Shown one piece after another: positions 26,576 through 35,526 of a stretch of DNA of 64,000 nucleotides (its first letter is position 1; each line of letters starts with the position of its first letter). The notes under the pieces were generated by a model, which saw only the letters and a program-made list of their open reading frames with translations, ran no database searches and was not told the DNA's origin. Origin of the DNA: Brevibacillus brevis (GTDB taxonomy: Bacteria > Bacillota > Bacilli > Brevibacillales > Brevibacillaceae); assembly GCF_022026395.1 (NCBI RefSeq), contig NZ_CP041767.1, positions 5,562,001 through 5,626,000 of the forward strand, written 5' to 3'. The position numbers and the translations under genes were made by a program.

Positions 26576-27571
26576 TTACTGTAACAAACCTTTATTGTCT
26601 TCCACTTCAGGTGCTACCTGAGCTTTTTCTTTTTTTCTTTGCTGAGCTTTTGGAATAAAAGCAGTCAGTTCCGCCAGATTTACCTCTTCCTTTTTAATGG
26701 AGGAGAACGGAATATCAAATGCCCATACACGATGGCTATTTGCTTCTACCTTCATGTTTTCCAAGGTGAAGTGTACACGTGCAACGGTATCGCCATCCTT
26801 ATCATGAACGATAATCGGCACTTCGGTAAACTCCAGACGTTTTGCCAGGCCGTTGCGGAAAGCAACGATGACTTTCAGGCCGTTATCTTCACCTGGCTTG
26901 ATGTCGAGAACTTGCAAATCTACTTCGCCCTCTACAATCGGAGCCTTCTCTGCTGCCTGCTGCATGTATTGCTTGGACTCATCTGCACTCAGACCCAAAT
27001 TAAAGTTTTGGTTCTCTTCTACTTCGTGCTTTTTCGGCTTGATATAGGTCAGCTTTAGAGGGACCTCTTTTTCAGGAATACGGTCGAACTCATCCCAGCG
27101 GAACATGAATTCCATCGGACGGCTGGACATTTCCATCACTGGACCAGATGTAATCAGATCAAAAGTCTTTCTCGCGACTTCCTCTCCATCCTCCGTCACC
27201 AAAGACAACGGAAGCTTTTGCAGCAAAATGCTGCGGTCAGTCGCATTGCGAACGTAGGTAAGAACCAAGTAACCATCATTGGTAACCTGTGTGAAGAAAG
27301 GAATGATACCTAATTCGTTACGAACAACCGGGGGCATTTCATCATGCGCGTATTGCAAGAGCTCATGCTCCGCTTCGTCCAATTGATCATCCCACGGACC
27401 GTTCAGCACCAAAAACAATTCCTTGGATTCCACACGGTTCGCAGATTGTTGCGGATTCTCCAATCCAGATACACCCAAGTAAAACTCTCTATGAAGATTC
27501 TCATGAATATCTTCGCGTACTTGTTCCAGGCTCTCCTTGGAACCAAACCAATTTTCCAATAACCAACTCAT
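26576..27571 (-). CDS. SLAP-domain protein, third of three tandem paralogues
   Basis: A 331-residue protein without a signal peptide. It has two SLAP-type domains of about 110 residues each (around 45-170 and 190-310). Each has the pattern of a hydrophobic strand, VRNATDRSI or FRNGLAKRL, and a Pro/Trp-containing closing segment. The N-terminus ENWFGSKESLEQVREDIHENL resembles those of its two upstream paralogues. SLAP-duplicated proteins accompany accessory-Sec export of S-layer proteins in Bacillus (SlaP/SlaQ with SecA2). The role here is inferred from that and from the S-layer genes nearby; no secA2 is in the window. Confidence 0.75.
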   Translation of the reverse strand: MSWLLENWFGSKESLEQVREDIHENLHREFYLGVSGLENPQQSANRVESKELFLVLNGPWDDQLDEAEHELLQYAHDEMPPVVRNELGIIPFFTQVTNDGYLVLTYVRNATDRSILLQKLPLSLVTEDGEEVARKTFDLITSGPVMEMSSRPMEFMFRWDEFDRIPEKEVPLKLTYIKPKKHEVEENQNFNLGLSADESKQYMQQAAEKAPIVEGEVDLQVLDIKPGEDNGLKVIVAFRNGLAKRLEFTEVPIIVHDKDGDTVARVHFTLENMKVEANSHRVWAFDIPFSSIKKEEVNLAELTAFIPKAQQRKKEKAQVAPEVEDNKGLLQ

Positions 27572-27612
27572 AAGTCAACCTCCTCTTTCCCACACCTCAA
27601 AAGTATTGCGCT

Positions 27613-28560
27613 CTATTCTACCTCAAGCGTCCATCTTTTCAGGTCGGCATCAGGCTTTTTCACTAAATTTGGCGGGAATACAATCATCCACGGACGGCTG
27701 TGGCCCGGCTTCACATTAATGCTGCTTGCGTCCAGTACACCTGTTGCTACCAGATCACCATTTGCATCAGCAATTGTCAGCTTGATTTCATCTGGACGGT
27801 ATTCGTGAGCCATCCCATTGCGGAAGAGCATCGCTGCTACCAAATGTCCTTCCTTTGTCATACCGATGTCAAAACCAGTAACCTGTACCGTATTAATCGG
27901 AATCACTGGCAAAGACTGCGTCAACGCTTCCAGACGATCCTTTTGGCGATCGGTCATGCGCTTTTCCATTTCGGGATCGAGCTCCAGATTACGAGGCCAT
28001 ACATGCGAATTTCTCCCCGCCTTCATAACCACTTTCCAGCGTTTAAAGGTGAAGTTTTCATGCAGATAGCTTTCTTCCGGGAACAATACTTCCCACGGAC
28101 GGCTGGTATGAGGCGGAATTGCGCCCATATCAGACAAATCCACCTTGATCCTTGCAAACGCCTTATCATCAAGATAAATCGCTAACCCAACGTTTTTAAT
28201 CCGCACTGGCTTATTCGTGGAGTTACGGAAGAACATCGCTACCGTCATGCCGTTTGGCTGGGGAATCATACTGAATCCCGTTACGCTAATCATGCCTTTA
28301 CGCATCTCAGGCAATTCTTCTTGCAAAAAGCGAAGCGTATACTTTTTCTCGGAATCCAGCTCGCTCTCCCAAATCGGGCTCAGAGACAATTCCGTACGGA
28401 TTTTTTCTACCCCACCTACAGACTCTTCCTGTTGCTCGTTGCTCTCCATTTCGACCTCGGTGTTTTTCAATTCAGCAACATCGATGGCAGACTCTTCTTG
28501 AATATCTTTTTTCAGATCCTGTTGATCCTTACCTAATAAATTCTTCATAAAGGAAAACAT
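27613..28560 (-). CDS. SLAP-domain protein, second of three tandem paralogues
   Basis: A 315-residue cytoplasmic-looking protein. N-terminus FMKNLLGKDQQDLKKDIQEE, acidic linker, then two SLAP domains: FFRNSTNKPVRIKNVGLAIY with IPPHTSRPWEVLFPEE in the first, and LFRNGMAHEYRPDEIKLTI with KPGHSRPWMIVFPP in the second. It is closely similar in plan to the gene on each side, implying tandem duplication. Ribosome site GGAGGTAG precedes the ATG. Probable S-layer assembly or export factor. Confidence 0.78.
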   Translation of the reverse strand: MFSFMKNLLGKDQQDLKKDIQEESAIDVAELKNTEVEMESNEQQEESVGGVEKIRTELSLSPIWESELDSEKKYTLRFLQEELPEMRKGMISVTGFSMIPQPNGMTVAMFFRNSTNKPVRIKNVGLAIYLDDKAFARIKVDLSDMGAIPPHTSRPWEVLFPEESYLHENFTFKRWKVVMKAGRNSHVWPRNLELDPEMEKRMTDRQKDRLEALTQSLPVIPINTVQVTGFDIGMTKEGHLVAAMLFRNGMAHEYRPDEIKLTIADANGDLVATGVLDASSINVKPGHSRPWMIVFPPNLVKKPDADLKRWTLEVE

Positions 28561-28650
28561 AGACTACCTCCTCACACGTCCGAACACGAACGAAGCTCTC
28601 TCATCATGATAAACTTTTTTGACTGACCCATGCAAATTTGCTCTCTTGCA

Positions 28651-29598
28651 TTAGGCTCCTTGGGGAACGCTCACTTTCCAACGGGACAAGTCAAGCTCTT
28701 CCTTTTGAATGCTCTCAGGCGGGAAAATAAACAGCCATGGCTTGCTCGTATTGGCATTTACAGTCAGGCTTCCTAGTTCAAACAGACCCTCTGCCACTTT
28801 ATCTCCGCTTGCATCATACAGCGCCAGCGGCAACGTTTCGAAGGACAGCGACTGTGTAGAGCCATTGCGAATCAAAAGCATCGCATTCAGAGCACCACTT
28901 TCGGTTCTACGAATCTGCACACTCTGTATATTTACTTCTCCCTCTTTTAGAGCGGGGAGGTTCTTCGCCAATTCAATTAAGGACGTTTTTTGTTCATCAG
29001 TCAGCGCCTTAATCCAGGATTCCTCCAACTCCAGCTGCTGTGGAAGGACCATCTTCTTCTGCGCCATTTCAAAGGCAATCTTCCAATTCACGAGAAGAAC
29101 TTCAACTTGTAAAAAGTGCTCTCTGGCAAATACAAACGACCACGGTCTTGCGGAACGCGGCGGAATTTCTCCGAGCTCACTCAAATCAAAGGATTGGCGA
29201 GTAAACAACTCCTGATCCCCAAACAGTACCACCAGTGTCATCTCATTTAAGCTGATTGGACGATCCGTGCTGTTCCGGACGAAGGCTACCACTTCAATCC
29301 CGTCATCATGCGGAACGAGTGAAGTCCCTGCCAAGGAGATATTTCCTGGCTGCAACGGTTCCAGTTCCTGAGCCATAAAGGAGAGCGAGTATTTCTCTTG
29401 CGCACTCAGCTGACTCTCCCAAGATTCATGCAGAGAGAGTGTTGTTGTGACGCCAGTTGATTCAACCTGTACCTGTTGTTCTTTCTGATGTGACTGTTCG
29501 GTATCAGCAGCGGAAAGGATTGATTCCTCCTGCACCTGCTCTCTTACCTCGTTGGTTGTTGGTTTATTCCCCATTAAATTTTTCAAGAAGGATAACAT
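28651..29598 (-). CDS. SLAP-domain protein, first of three tandem paralogues
   Basis: A 315-residue protein starting FLKNLMGNKPTTNEVREQVQ, with two SLAP domains: FVRNSTDRPISLNEMTLVVL with IPPRSARPWSFVFARE, and LIRNGSTQSLSFETLPLALY with NANTSKPWLFIFPPE. It matches the accessory Sec S-layer assembly protein family by these repeated RNST and RPW motifs. A good promoter lies upstream (29651-29678), so the three genes probably form one transcript ending at 26539. Confidence 0.78.
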   Translation of the reverse strand: MLSFLKNLMGNKPTTNEVREQVQEESILSAADTEQSHQKEQQVQVESTGVTTTLSLHESWESQLSAQEKYSLSFMAQELEPLQPGNISLAGTSLVPHDDGIEVVAFVRNSTDRPISLNEMTLVVLFGDQELFTRQSFDLSELGEIPPRSARPWSFVFAREHFLQVEVLLVNWKIAFEMAQKKMVLPQQLELEESWIKALTDEQKTSLIELAKNLPALKEGEVNIQSVQIRRTESGALNAMLLIRNGSTQSLSFETLPLALYDASGDKVAEGLFELGSLTVNANTSKPWLFIFPPESIQKEELDLSRWKVSVPQGA

Positions 29599-29650
29599 AT
29601 CGTCGCTCCCAACTTTTCTCTACATCTATATATAGTTACATTCGTCATCC

Positions 29651-29678
29651 ACTATAGCATAGTGACATCCTTTTGCAA
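29651..29678 (-). promoter_or_regulatory. Promoter of the SLAP operon
   Basis: TTGCAA, 16 bases, TATAGT on the minus strand, about 55 bases before the first SLAP ATG. Confidence 0.7.
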
Positions 29679-29991
29679 CATAGAAAACTTGGCATTCCAA
29701 GCAGAAAACAAACGGCTTTTGCAACCTTTTCATTGCCCTATTCGTACTGTTAGTTATGTTAGGATACCCGTACGCAGCAGGGGATGTCAAGGAATGGAAG
29801 GATGGGCGGTGGGACAAAAACGGAGAGCCTGGTTTGCTCGCAGCCTCAAGGACCGTTTCTTAGTCCGTCTATACCGTGCCAACACCTTTGAGCGCTCACC
29901 GTGTCTTCGTTGCATATCTAATGAAGAAAAAATTTTTATGCTATCGAGATGTCAGAGATTTTGTGTATAACATTTCCATAATGAGTTAAAG

Positions 29992-30020
29992 TTTACAACG
30001 TTGTTTATTATTGATAAAAT
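29992..30020 (+). promoter_or_regulatory. Strong sigma-A-type promoter with no gene directly behind it
   Basis: TTTACA, 17 bases, TAAAAT on the plus strand. A terminator hairpin follows about 40 bases after the expected transcription start. It lies in the roughly 1 kb region (29599-30641) in which I see no convincing gene. Confidence 0.65.
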
Positions 30021-30026
30021 GTAAGG

Positions 30027-30090
30027 GTCTAAACAAATAACTTGGGGAATTTCTTTTTGGCCAACTGTCTTGTGCAGTTGGTTTTTTTTA
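30027..30090 (+). ncRNA. Candidate small RNA or leftover leader
   Basis: The expected transcript from the promoter at 29992-30020 would run to the terminator CCAACTG..CAGTTGG plus eight T residues (30061-30089), giving about 63 nt. No start codon with a ribosome site lies in it. It may be a genuine small RNA, or the remains of the leader of a deleted surface-protein gene. Only promoter and terminator are visible. Confidence 0.35.
30061..30090 (+). terminator. Rho-independent terminator
   Basis: Seven-bp stem CCAACTG/CAGTTGG followed by GTTTTTTTTA. A second perfect 10-bp inverted repeat, GAAAGAGCCT/AGGCTCTTTC, follows at 30103-30134. Confidence 0.8.
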
Positions 30091-30391
30091 TGTGGATTAC
30101 AGGAAAGAGCCTATACGAAGCGACAGGCTCTTTCTTATATGCTAATTTCCGAGTTCTATTCTTCCTAACTCTTCCGCCTGCAATTCTTGGATGGTTATTG
30201 CCCCCACCTATACCTTCAATCTGATGTACCTTGACTTGGACAAATGGATTTTTTCAGTTCCTTCTATTATAAGGATGATTTGTCCTTTTCAATCATTTCG
30301 TTTACCTCCTCCATGACTGCATAAGTGATAACGTCGTTGTTGATTATGGAAACTTTAAACATTTTTGTACATGTATTATTCGTACCACCAA

Positions 30392-30426
30392 AAACAAAAA
30401 GCCTATCCTGCCTAAGGATGAGCTTT
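30392..30426 (-). terminator. Terminator-like hairpin
   Basis: AAAGCTCATCCT/AGGATAGGCTTT with one mismatch, followed on the minus strand by TTTTTGTTTTT. No gene ending here is evident. Confidence 0.5.
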
Positions 30427-30641
30427 TACTACTAGGTTAGAGGACTATTCGTTAATAGAGTGGTCCTATTTAATTTTACCAGTTTTATTTTGCTATTTTT
30501 TCAAACCATCAACTTCCAAAGGCAAAACTACACTTCCATATTGTGGGGATTTCCATTACTTAGCAATCAGCTACATCTATATTCCTTTTTTCTACAAATG
30601 ATGGGTAACATGGACACTATGAAAATACTGGTAGGACGTGA

Positions 30642-32552
30642 TTTGCTGGAATTGGTGAACAATTAGAAATTATTGTAAGGGTTAGTGCTATTAACGGTAC
30701 AACTGTTGAAGTTAAATTCAACAAAGAAGTTGATGGAACATCTTTGTTTGATGCAAACGGTGCTTTCCTTGCTAATGTTGTAGCAATGAAAACAATTGAT
30801 AGCGTTGACGCTGGTGCTCTGTCCGGTAAACTGAGCGAAGACGGCAAAACTTTGACTGTGACTACAGCAAATGCAGTTTCTAAGCGTTACAACGTAGTTA
30901 TCGATGGCATCAAAGCTAAAGATGGCTCTGCTTTCGCTAAATACGATGAAGTTGTAACATTCGCTGCTGACACTACTGCTCCAGCTATCGTTTCCACTGT
31001 AAAAGATTCCGCTAGCACTTTCACTGTTACATTCTCTGAACCAATTAAACAAATCGGTACTGTAACATACAAATATGCTGACGGTACTCCAGTTGCAGAT
31101 GGTCATGTTACTCATAACTTTACCACTACAACTGACAAAGTGACTTTCACTTTGACTTCTAATATCGCAGCTGGCAAAACAGTTATTGCAACAGTAATTG
31201 GTGCGCAAGATACTGCGAGCAACCTGCTTACTCCAAACCCTGCAACTGTAACTATGGTTAAAGGTGCTTTGGACGGAGTAGCTCCAACAGTTTCTGCTAT
31301 CGCACAAACAGGTGCAGATACTTTCACTGTTAAGTTCTCTGAGCAACTTTCTGCAAACCCAACAATCTCCATCGATGGAGTTGATGTTGCAGCTGATAAA
31401 GTTGTAAAGAATGCGACCGATTCTACTCTCTACACTGTAACTGCTCCAGCTGTACTTGATGGTGCTAAAACAATCACTGTAAAAGGCTTCAATGACCTCA
31501 GCGGTGAAGTTGGTGCAGACACTAGCAAAGTTGTAGTGTTCACAAAAGATGCAGCAGCTCCAAAAGTTGCTTCTTCTAATGTAGTGGTAGATGCTACTGA
31601 TAGCAAGCAATATCTTGAACTGACATTTGATAAAGATGTTAAAGTTGCTACTGGTAAAGTAAATGGTACTGGTACTTTCGTAAAAGACCATATCACGAAC
31701 ACAATCACTGCAACTGAAACAGATGTTAAACAAGATGCAACTAACAAGAAAGTAGTTCGCGTAAACCTCGATGCTCTCTTGGGTGACGTAGCTACTGATG
31801 TTGAGGGTGCTACATACAACCTCGACCTGAAGTTCACTGGTGTAACTAGCGCTGCAGATGTAGCTGTAGAAGATGCTAAAGCGACATTTACCCGTGGTAA
31901 AGATGGTGTGCCAGCTAGTGATGCAGTTGTGAAAGTAACTGCTGTTGAGCAAGGTACTGATAACAACAAAGTAAAAGTTACTTTTGACCAAGCAGTAGAC
32001 GGAGCTTCTGCTACGAATGCAGCTAACTACAAAATTGACGGCGCTGTTGTTGAATCTGTAACATTGCTGCCAGCAGTAACTGCAAATGGAGCAACTACTC
32101 AAGTTGCTGTTCTGAACCTGAAAGATGGTTCTAACGAATTCACTGGTACTCGCAACATCAACATCTCTGATGTAAAAGCTCTTGGTTCTACTAAAGTGAT
32201 GGAGCCATTCCACATTAACACAGTCGAACTGAAAGAGAACGTTGCTCCAGTTGTAACTTCTGCTAAGTTGACTGGAACAAAAGAAATCACTTTGACATTC
32301 TCTGAAGCTGTTGTGGGTGGAACAGAAGTTGATTTCGAAGTATTGATTGAAGGTAAATCTCAAGCTACAGCTGAGAATGTAGATGCTGCTGTTGATGCAA
32401 CTGCAACAAATACTGCTAAAGTAACAATTGCAGAAGTTGATGCAGACAAAATCAAAAAAGGTATCTCTCTGAAAGCATTGACTTCGATCGATGTAAAAGA
32501 TGCTGCAGGAAACGTTTTGTCCGTTCCAGCTAACATCGTTGTTACTCAGTAA
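30642..32552 (+). pseudogene. Start-less S-layer/surface protein cassette (homologous to the OWP C-terminal region)
   Basis: An open frame of about 636 codons runs from just after a TGA (30639) to TAA at 32552. It lacks a signal peptide, SLH domains, ribosome site and convincing start codon (the first TTG is at 30744). It encodes repeated Ig-like modules with the FTVTFSEPI, FTVKFSEQL, YLELTFDKDV, VKVTFDQAV and ITLTFSEAV strands also found in OWP. The junction reads GEQLEIIVRVSAINGTTVEVKF, against OWP GELKVESVSAINASQIEVKF at residues 129-148. So it is homologous to OWP from there on and lacks the equivalent of OWP's first ~130 residues. Codon use is that of a highly expressed gene with no internal stops, which argues against long decay and for a silent, exchangeable cassette. 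Confidence 0.8.
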
Positions 32553-32606
32553 TAGAAATATTACTTCATAAGCTCTATCAAAAGAGCAAGGGAAGTTGAA
32601 AAAGCA

Positions 32607-32642
32607 CCCCATACGCAGAAATGTGTACGGGGTCTTTTTTTG
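32607..32642 (+). terminator. Terminator behind the surface-protein cassette
   Basis: ACCCCATAC/GTACGGGGT stem (one A-C mismatch on the plus strand) followed by CTTTTTTT. On the other strand the mismatch becomes G-U. Confidence 0.75.
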
Positions 32643-32676
32643 AACCGTTATAAAAATATTTGTAATCCGTTGCAAA

Positions 32677-32722
32677 TGCTGGAAGGGGACTAACGTAGTC
32701 ATGCGCTAGCCCCTTTCATTTT
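32677..32722 (+). terminator. Second terminator-like hairpin
   Basis: GGAAGGGG-CTA pairs with TAGCCCCTTTC, followed by ATTTT, between the cassette and the recombinase gene. Confidence 0.5.
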
Positions 32723-32885
32723 CGATTGAATGTAGCTGAAAAGTTATAATATTTTCAATGACAAAACACTTTGTTTTATTGTATTTAAATATCCAAAAAA
32801 CGGTTATACTTAAAGTATTGCCCTTACCTTACAGGTACTCTTTTTACTTGAGTACACTGGCATTTATGGTGGTGTTTTGAGACAA

Positions 32886-33749
32886 ATGGTCTTAACTCAA
32901 GCGATAGATATTTTCTTGCAATACCTGTCTTCAATTGGCCGGAGTGAACAAACGATTACGGGGTATAAAAAGGATTTGTCATACTTCACCCGTTTCCTGG
33001 AAAGCAAATACAACTGCGAACCATACATCGACGAAGTATTGGTAACGGATATTGAAGATTTTCTTCTATATCTTAAGACAGAACGTGCCTATGCACCTGC
33101 TAGCAGACAACGAAACCTTCATACTTTCCGTTCATTCTTTGCTTATGCTCAGAAAAAAGAATGGGTCCCCCGGAATATTGCATTGTCCGTTGAGAAAATA
33201 AAGGTACAGCAAAAAGAAAGAACATATTTGGAAGAAGCAGAGGTAGACGAGTTGGTTAATGAAATTGATCACCCACTCATTAGACTCGTCGTCATGGTTT
33301 TATACATGACTGGTATGCGAATTTCAGAGTGTCTCAACCTGAAAGTCGATGAAGTGAAATGGGATCAACAAGTAATTCATGTGGTGGCGGGTAAGGGAAA
33401 CAAGGATCGGTTTATTCCCATCTCCACTCGTTTACTACCGGTGTTGAAAGAATATGTACTTCATCATCGACCTGATTCTGATTCCAATCGTTTTTTTTGT
33501 ACAAAAAAAACGGGTAAACTTTCTCCGGTCTACGTTAATCGCGAAATTACAGAAGCAGTCAAACGATTAGGATGGAGCAAGAAAGTGACGGCGCATATCC
33601 TCCGCCACAGCTTTGCAAGTCAACTAGTCAAAAAGGATGTTAATCTGGTTCAAATACAAAAACTTCTAGGACATTCATCTTTGAACGTAACCAGTGTTTA
33701 TACACACACCAATTTAGATCAGCTGCGAGATGCTATCAGCCATTTGTAG
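32886..33749 (+). CDS. Tyrosine site-specific recombinase (XerC/D-like)
   Basis: A 287-residue integrase with a SAM-like core-binding domain (residues about 1-90) and a complete catalytic set: R145 in TGMRISECLNL, K170 in VVAGKGNKDRF, H237 and R240 in TAHILRHSFAS, H263 in LLGHSSLN, Y272 in TSVYTHTNL. It should therefore be active. Start taken at ATG 32886; TTG 32877 is possible but lies too close to the GGTGGTG ribosome site. It is not in the position of the housekeeping codV or ripX genes. It sits between the silent surface-protein cassette and the expressed owp gene, pointing to a role in rearranging this locus. Confidence 0.92.
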   Translation: MVLTQAIDIFLQYLSSIGRSEQTITGYKKDLSYFTRFLESKYNCEPYIDEVLVTDIEDFLLYLKTERAYAPASRQRNLHTFRSFFAYAQKKEWVPRNIALSVEKIKVQQKERTYLEEAEVDELVNEIDHPLIRLVVMVLYMTGMRISECLNLKVDEVKWDQQVIHVVAGKGNKDRFIPISTRLLPVLKEYVLHHRPDSDSNRFFCTKKTGKLSPVYVNREITEAVKRLGWSKKVTAHILRHSFASQLVKKDVNLVQIQKLLGHSSLNVTSVYTHTNLDQLRDAISHL

Positions 33750-33805
33750 GTGAGTGTATAAAATATCCAAACACTTTAAAAGAGAGATAAATAGGAGTGT
33801 AGAGA

Positions 33806-34618
33806 GTGGATATACGTACAGAGAAAAAACCAATCTATGACGAGCGTGTCAACGAGATATTGCGCGGCATGGTTGAGGGAAAAACGAGAGATGAGCTAGC
33901 GAAGGAATTGGGACATAAGAATTACAAGACGTTAGATATATACATGCGTCGCAAGAACTTTATGTGGGATCGTTATAAACAAGCCTATGTACCTATACAT
34001 ACAAGTACCGAGAAGTGGGACCCAAGCAAAGATTTAATGAGGTCTTCAATGGAGTCGACGATCCTCTCGCTCTTTCAGAAAGAAGGAGCAGATGCGAAGA
34101 CGATTGCCAAACGTATGGGCTTTCAGGATCATCGGGAACTGGCAACATATATGAGGGCAAAAGGATACAAGTGGTGTTCTGATACGAAGAACTATGTGAA
34201 GGAATACGGAAAACTGGCCGATAAGGAATTGGTCCATAAGGAAGCAGAATCGAATCCTTCTATGGATATCCCGCTGGAAGAACTTGAGGAGCCTTTTGTA
34301 GCGTCTAGAACTGGCCTTACGGGTCCGAACCAGATGGATCAGTATCTTTCCCTACTCGAGCTTTTAGAGCGCAACAGAGGCCGTCTAATCGATCTAATCG
34401 TTCCTGGCTCGGAATCAGGTAAAGTTCCTCGATATGCAGTACCTGGAGTCTTTGTTACGAAATCCGTTCATATGACAAATACACTCGATCAAATGGTCCG
34501 CGAATACAGTAAGGAAAAAAATATTAGTCAGAGAGATATATTCGCTGTGGCATTGATTGAGTTTTTCAAGCGATATGGATATGAGAGAGAGATCAGTACA
34601 TTGATTGGTAAAGTGTAA
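33806..34618 (+). CDS. Unknown protein with two helix-turn-helix-like repeats, partner of the recombinase
   Basis: A 270-residue protein, GTG start with AGGAGTG upstream, 56 bases behind the recombinase and probably co-transcribed. Residues about 14-62 and 80-130 are repeats of one another: LAKELGHKNYKTLDIYMRRK..W...YVP against IAKRMGFQDHRELATYMRAK..W...YVK. They look like DNA-binding helix-turn-helix units. After a linker, residues about 215-270 (FVTKSVHMTNTLDQMVREYS, QRDIFAVALIEFFKRYG) resemble a ribbon-helix-helix or short dimerisation domain. I do not recognise a named family. It could direct or repress recombination. Confidence 0.75.
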   Translation: MDIRTEKKPIYDERVNEILRGMVEGKTRDELAKELGHKNYKTLDIYMRRKNFMWDRYKQAYVPIHTSTEKWDPSKDLMRSSMESTILSLFQKEGADAKTIAKRMGFQDHRELATYMRAKGYKWCSDTKNYVKEYGKLADKELVHKEAESNPSMDIPLEELEEPFVASRTGLTGPNQMDQYLSLLELLERNRGRLIDLIVPGSESGKVPRYAVPGVFVTKSVHMTNTLDQMVREYSKEKNISQRDIFAVALIEFFKRYGYEREISTLIGKV

Positions 34619-34626
34619 GTCAAATC

Positions 34627-34675
34627 GCCTTCTAATCCCTGTGATTTACTACGGGATATGAAGGCTTTTATTTTT
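34627..34675 (+). terminator. Terminator of the recombinase operon
   Basis: GCCTTC-ATCCC pairs with GGGAT-GAAGGC, followed by TTTTATTTTT on the plus strand. Confidence 0.85.
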
Positions 34676-34770
34676 ATATTCATACAAGCATAGCGAATCG
34701 CTGCAATAGAGGCATTGGCCCTACATTACCCAAGGGATTTTGGCACTCATTTCGCTTACCTTCTTACGAA

Positions 34771-34797
34771 AGAAAAAGCCTGCCTCTGTGAGGCAGA
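34771..34797 (-). terminator. Terminator behind the truncated surface-protein fragment
   Basis: CTGCCTC/GAGGCAG stem followed on the minus strand by GCTTTTTCTTT. Confidence 0.8.
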
Positions 34798-34839
34798 CTC
34801 TTGTGAAGTATTAAGGATTTAAAAGCTTCTGATTGAAAA

Positions 34840-35526
34840 CTAATTACTGGTAACTGTAATTGTAATATTTTGATCTGTTACTGTTTTCGTAGACGTAAAT
34901 GTTACTTTCGTGCCAGAAACCGTGATATTCTGACGGAATATCCCTTTTCCATTGTTGAGGGCTTGAAAAGCAGATCCAATTTTGTCTGCAATTTCAGCAG
35001 ATGTTTCTGTACCTTGAAGGGTAACAGTCGCCGTCTCATTCAAATAGTTTCCATCGGTAAAGTTAACACTCAAATCCCTCGAGCCAGAACCAGCCTCAGT
35101 AATTTCAAGTTCATTCACCTCAGCTACCCCGCCTGTACCAGCAACTCCCTTTCTCCATTCTGAACCTACTCCAGTGACACCCGTCGCGTCAAGATCTTCT
35201 AACGTGATGGTAATATCCTTGTCTGCCTCTTGTGTTGGTTCGTTAATATAAATAGTCATACCACTTCCTGTAATATTATAATCTGCTTTTAATTCTTGAT
35301 AAATCGCATCATATAGCTGGAAAAAGATCGTTGAGGTACTGTCATTCATGTTCACCGATTGAATAATGTCTTTTCGAATCTGACCATCATCAAATACTAC
35401 CTGAATCCTTCCCTCTTTATTTGCACCTGTTAAAATTTCCAACTGATTGGTCTCTTCTCTACCACCAGTTGGTGCCATACCTTTTACTACTTCCTTCGCA
35501 TTCCAGACAATCTCGCTATTCTCGTC
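34840..35526 (-). pseudogene. 5'-truncated surface-protein fragment with two internal repeats
   Basis: Open frame of about 228 codons with no signal peptide or ribosome site. The frame opens directly behind a TAA (35527-35529) that lies inside the group II intron's domain VI. The first ATG is at 35478. Two repeats of about 85 residues can be aligned: NQLEILTGANKEGRIQVVFDDG and NELEITEAGSGSRDLSVNFTDG, each ending ITITLEDL or ITITVTSN. The style is that of an extracellular beta-rich repeat protein. It is the 3' end of a lost surface-protein gene, lying downstream of owp and separated from it by the intron. Confidence 0.7.

Noticed and set aside
29662..29970. 102-codon plus-strand ORF upstream of the orphan promoter
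   Set aside because: No ribosome site, no recognisable motif, overlaps the SLAP promoter on the other strand.
30267..30362. 31-codon minus-strand ORF (MFKVSIINNDVITYAVMEEV...)
   Set aside because: Protein-like composition but no ribosome site and too short to assign. Possible remnant; not listed as a gene.
30663..32702. 679-codon open frame on the minus strand opposite the surface-protein cassette
   Set aside because: Its protein is rich in Cys, Ser, Phe and Tyr with no domain. It is a mirror of the strongly biased codon use of the plus-strand cassette.
32786..33775. Short direct repeats (ATATCCAAA) flanking the recombinase gene as possible att sites
   Set aside because: Only nine matching bases in an A/T-rich context; too weak to call recombination sites.
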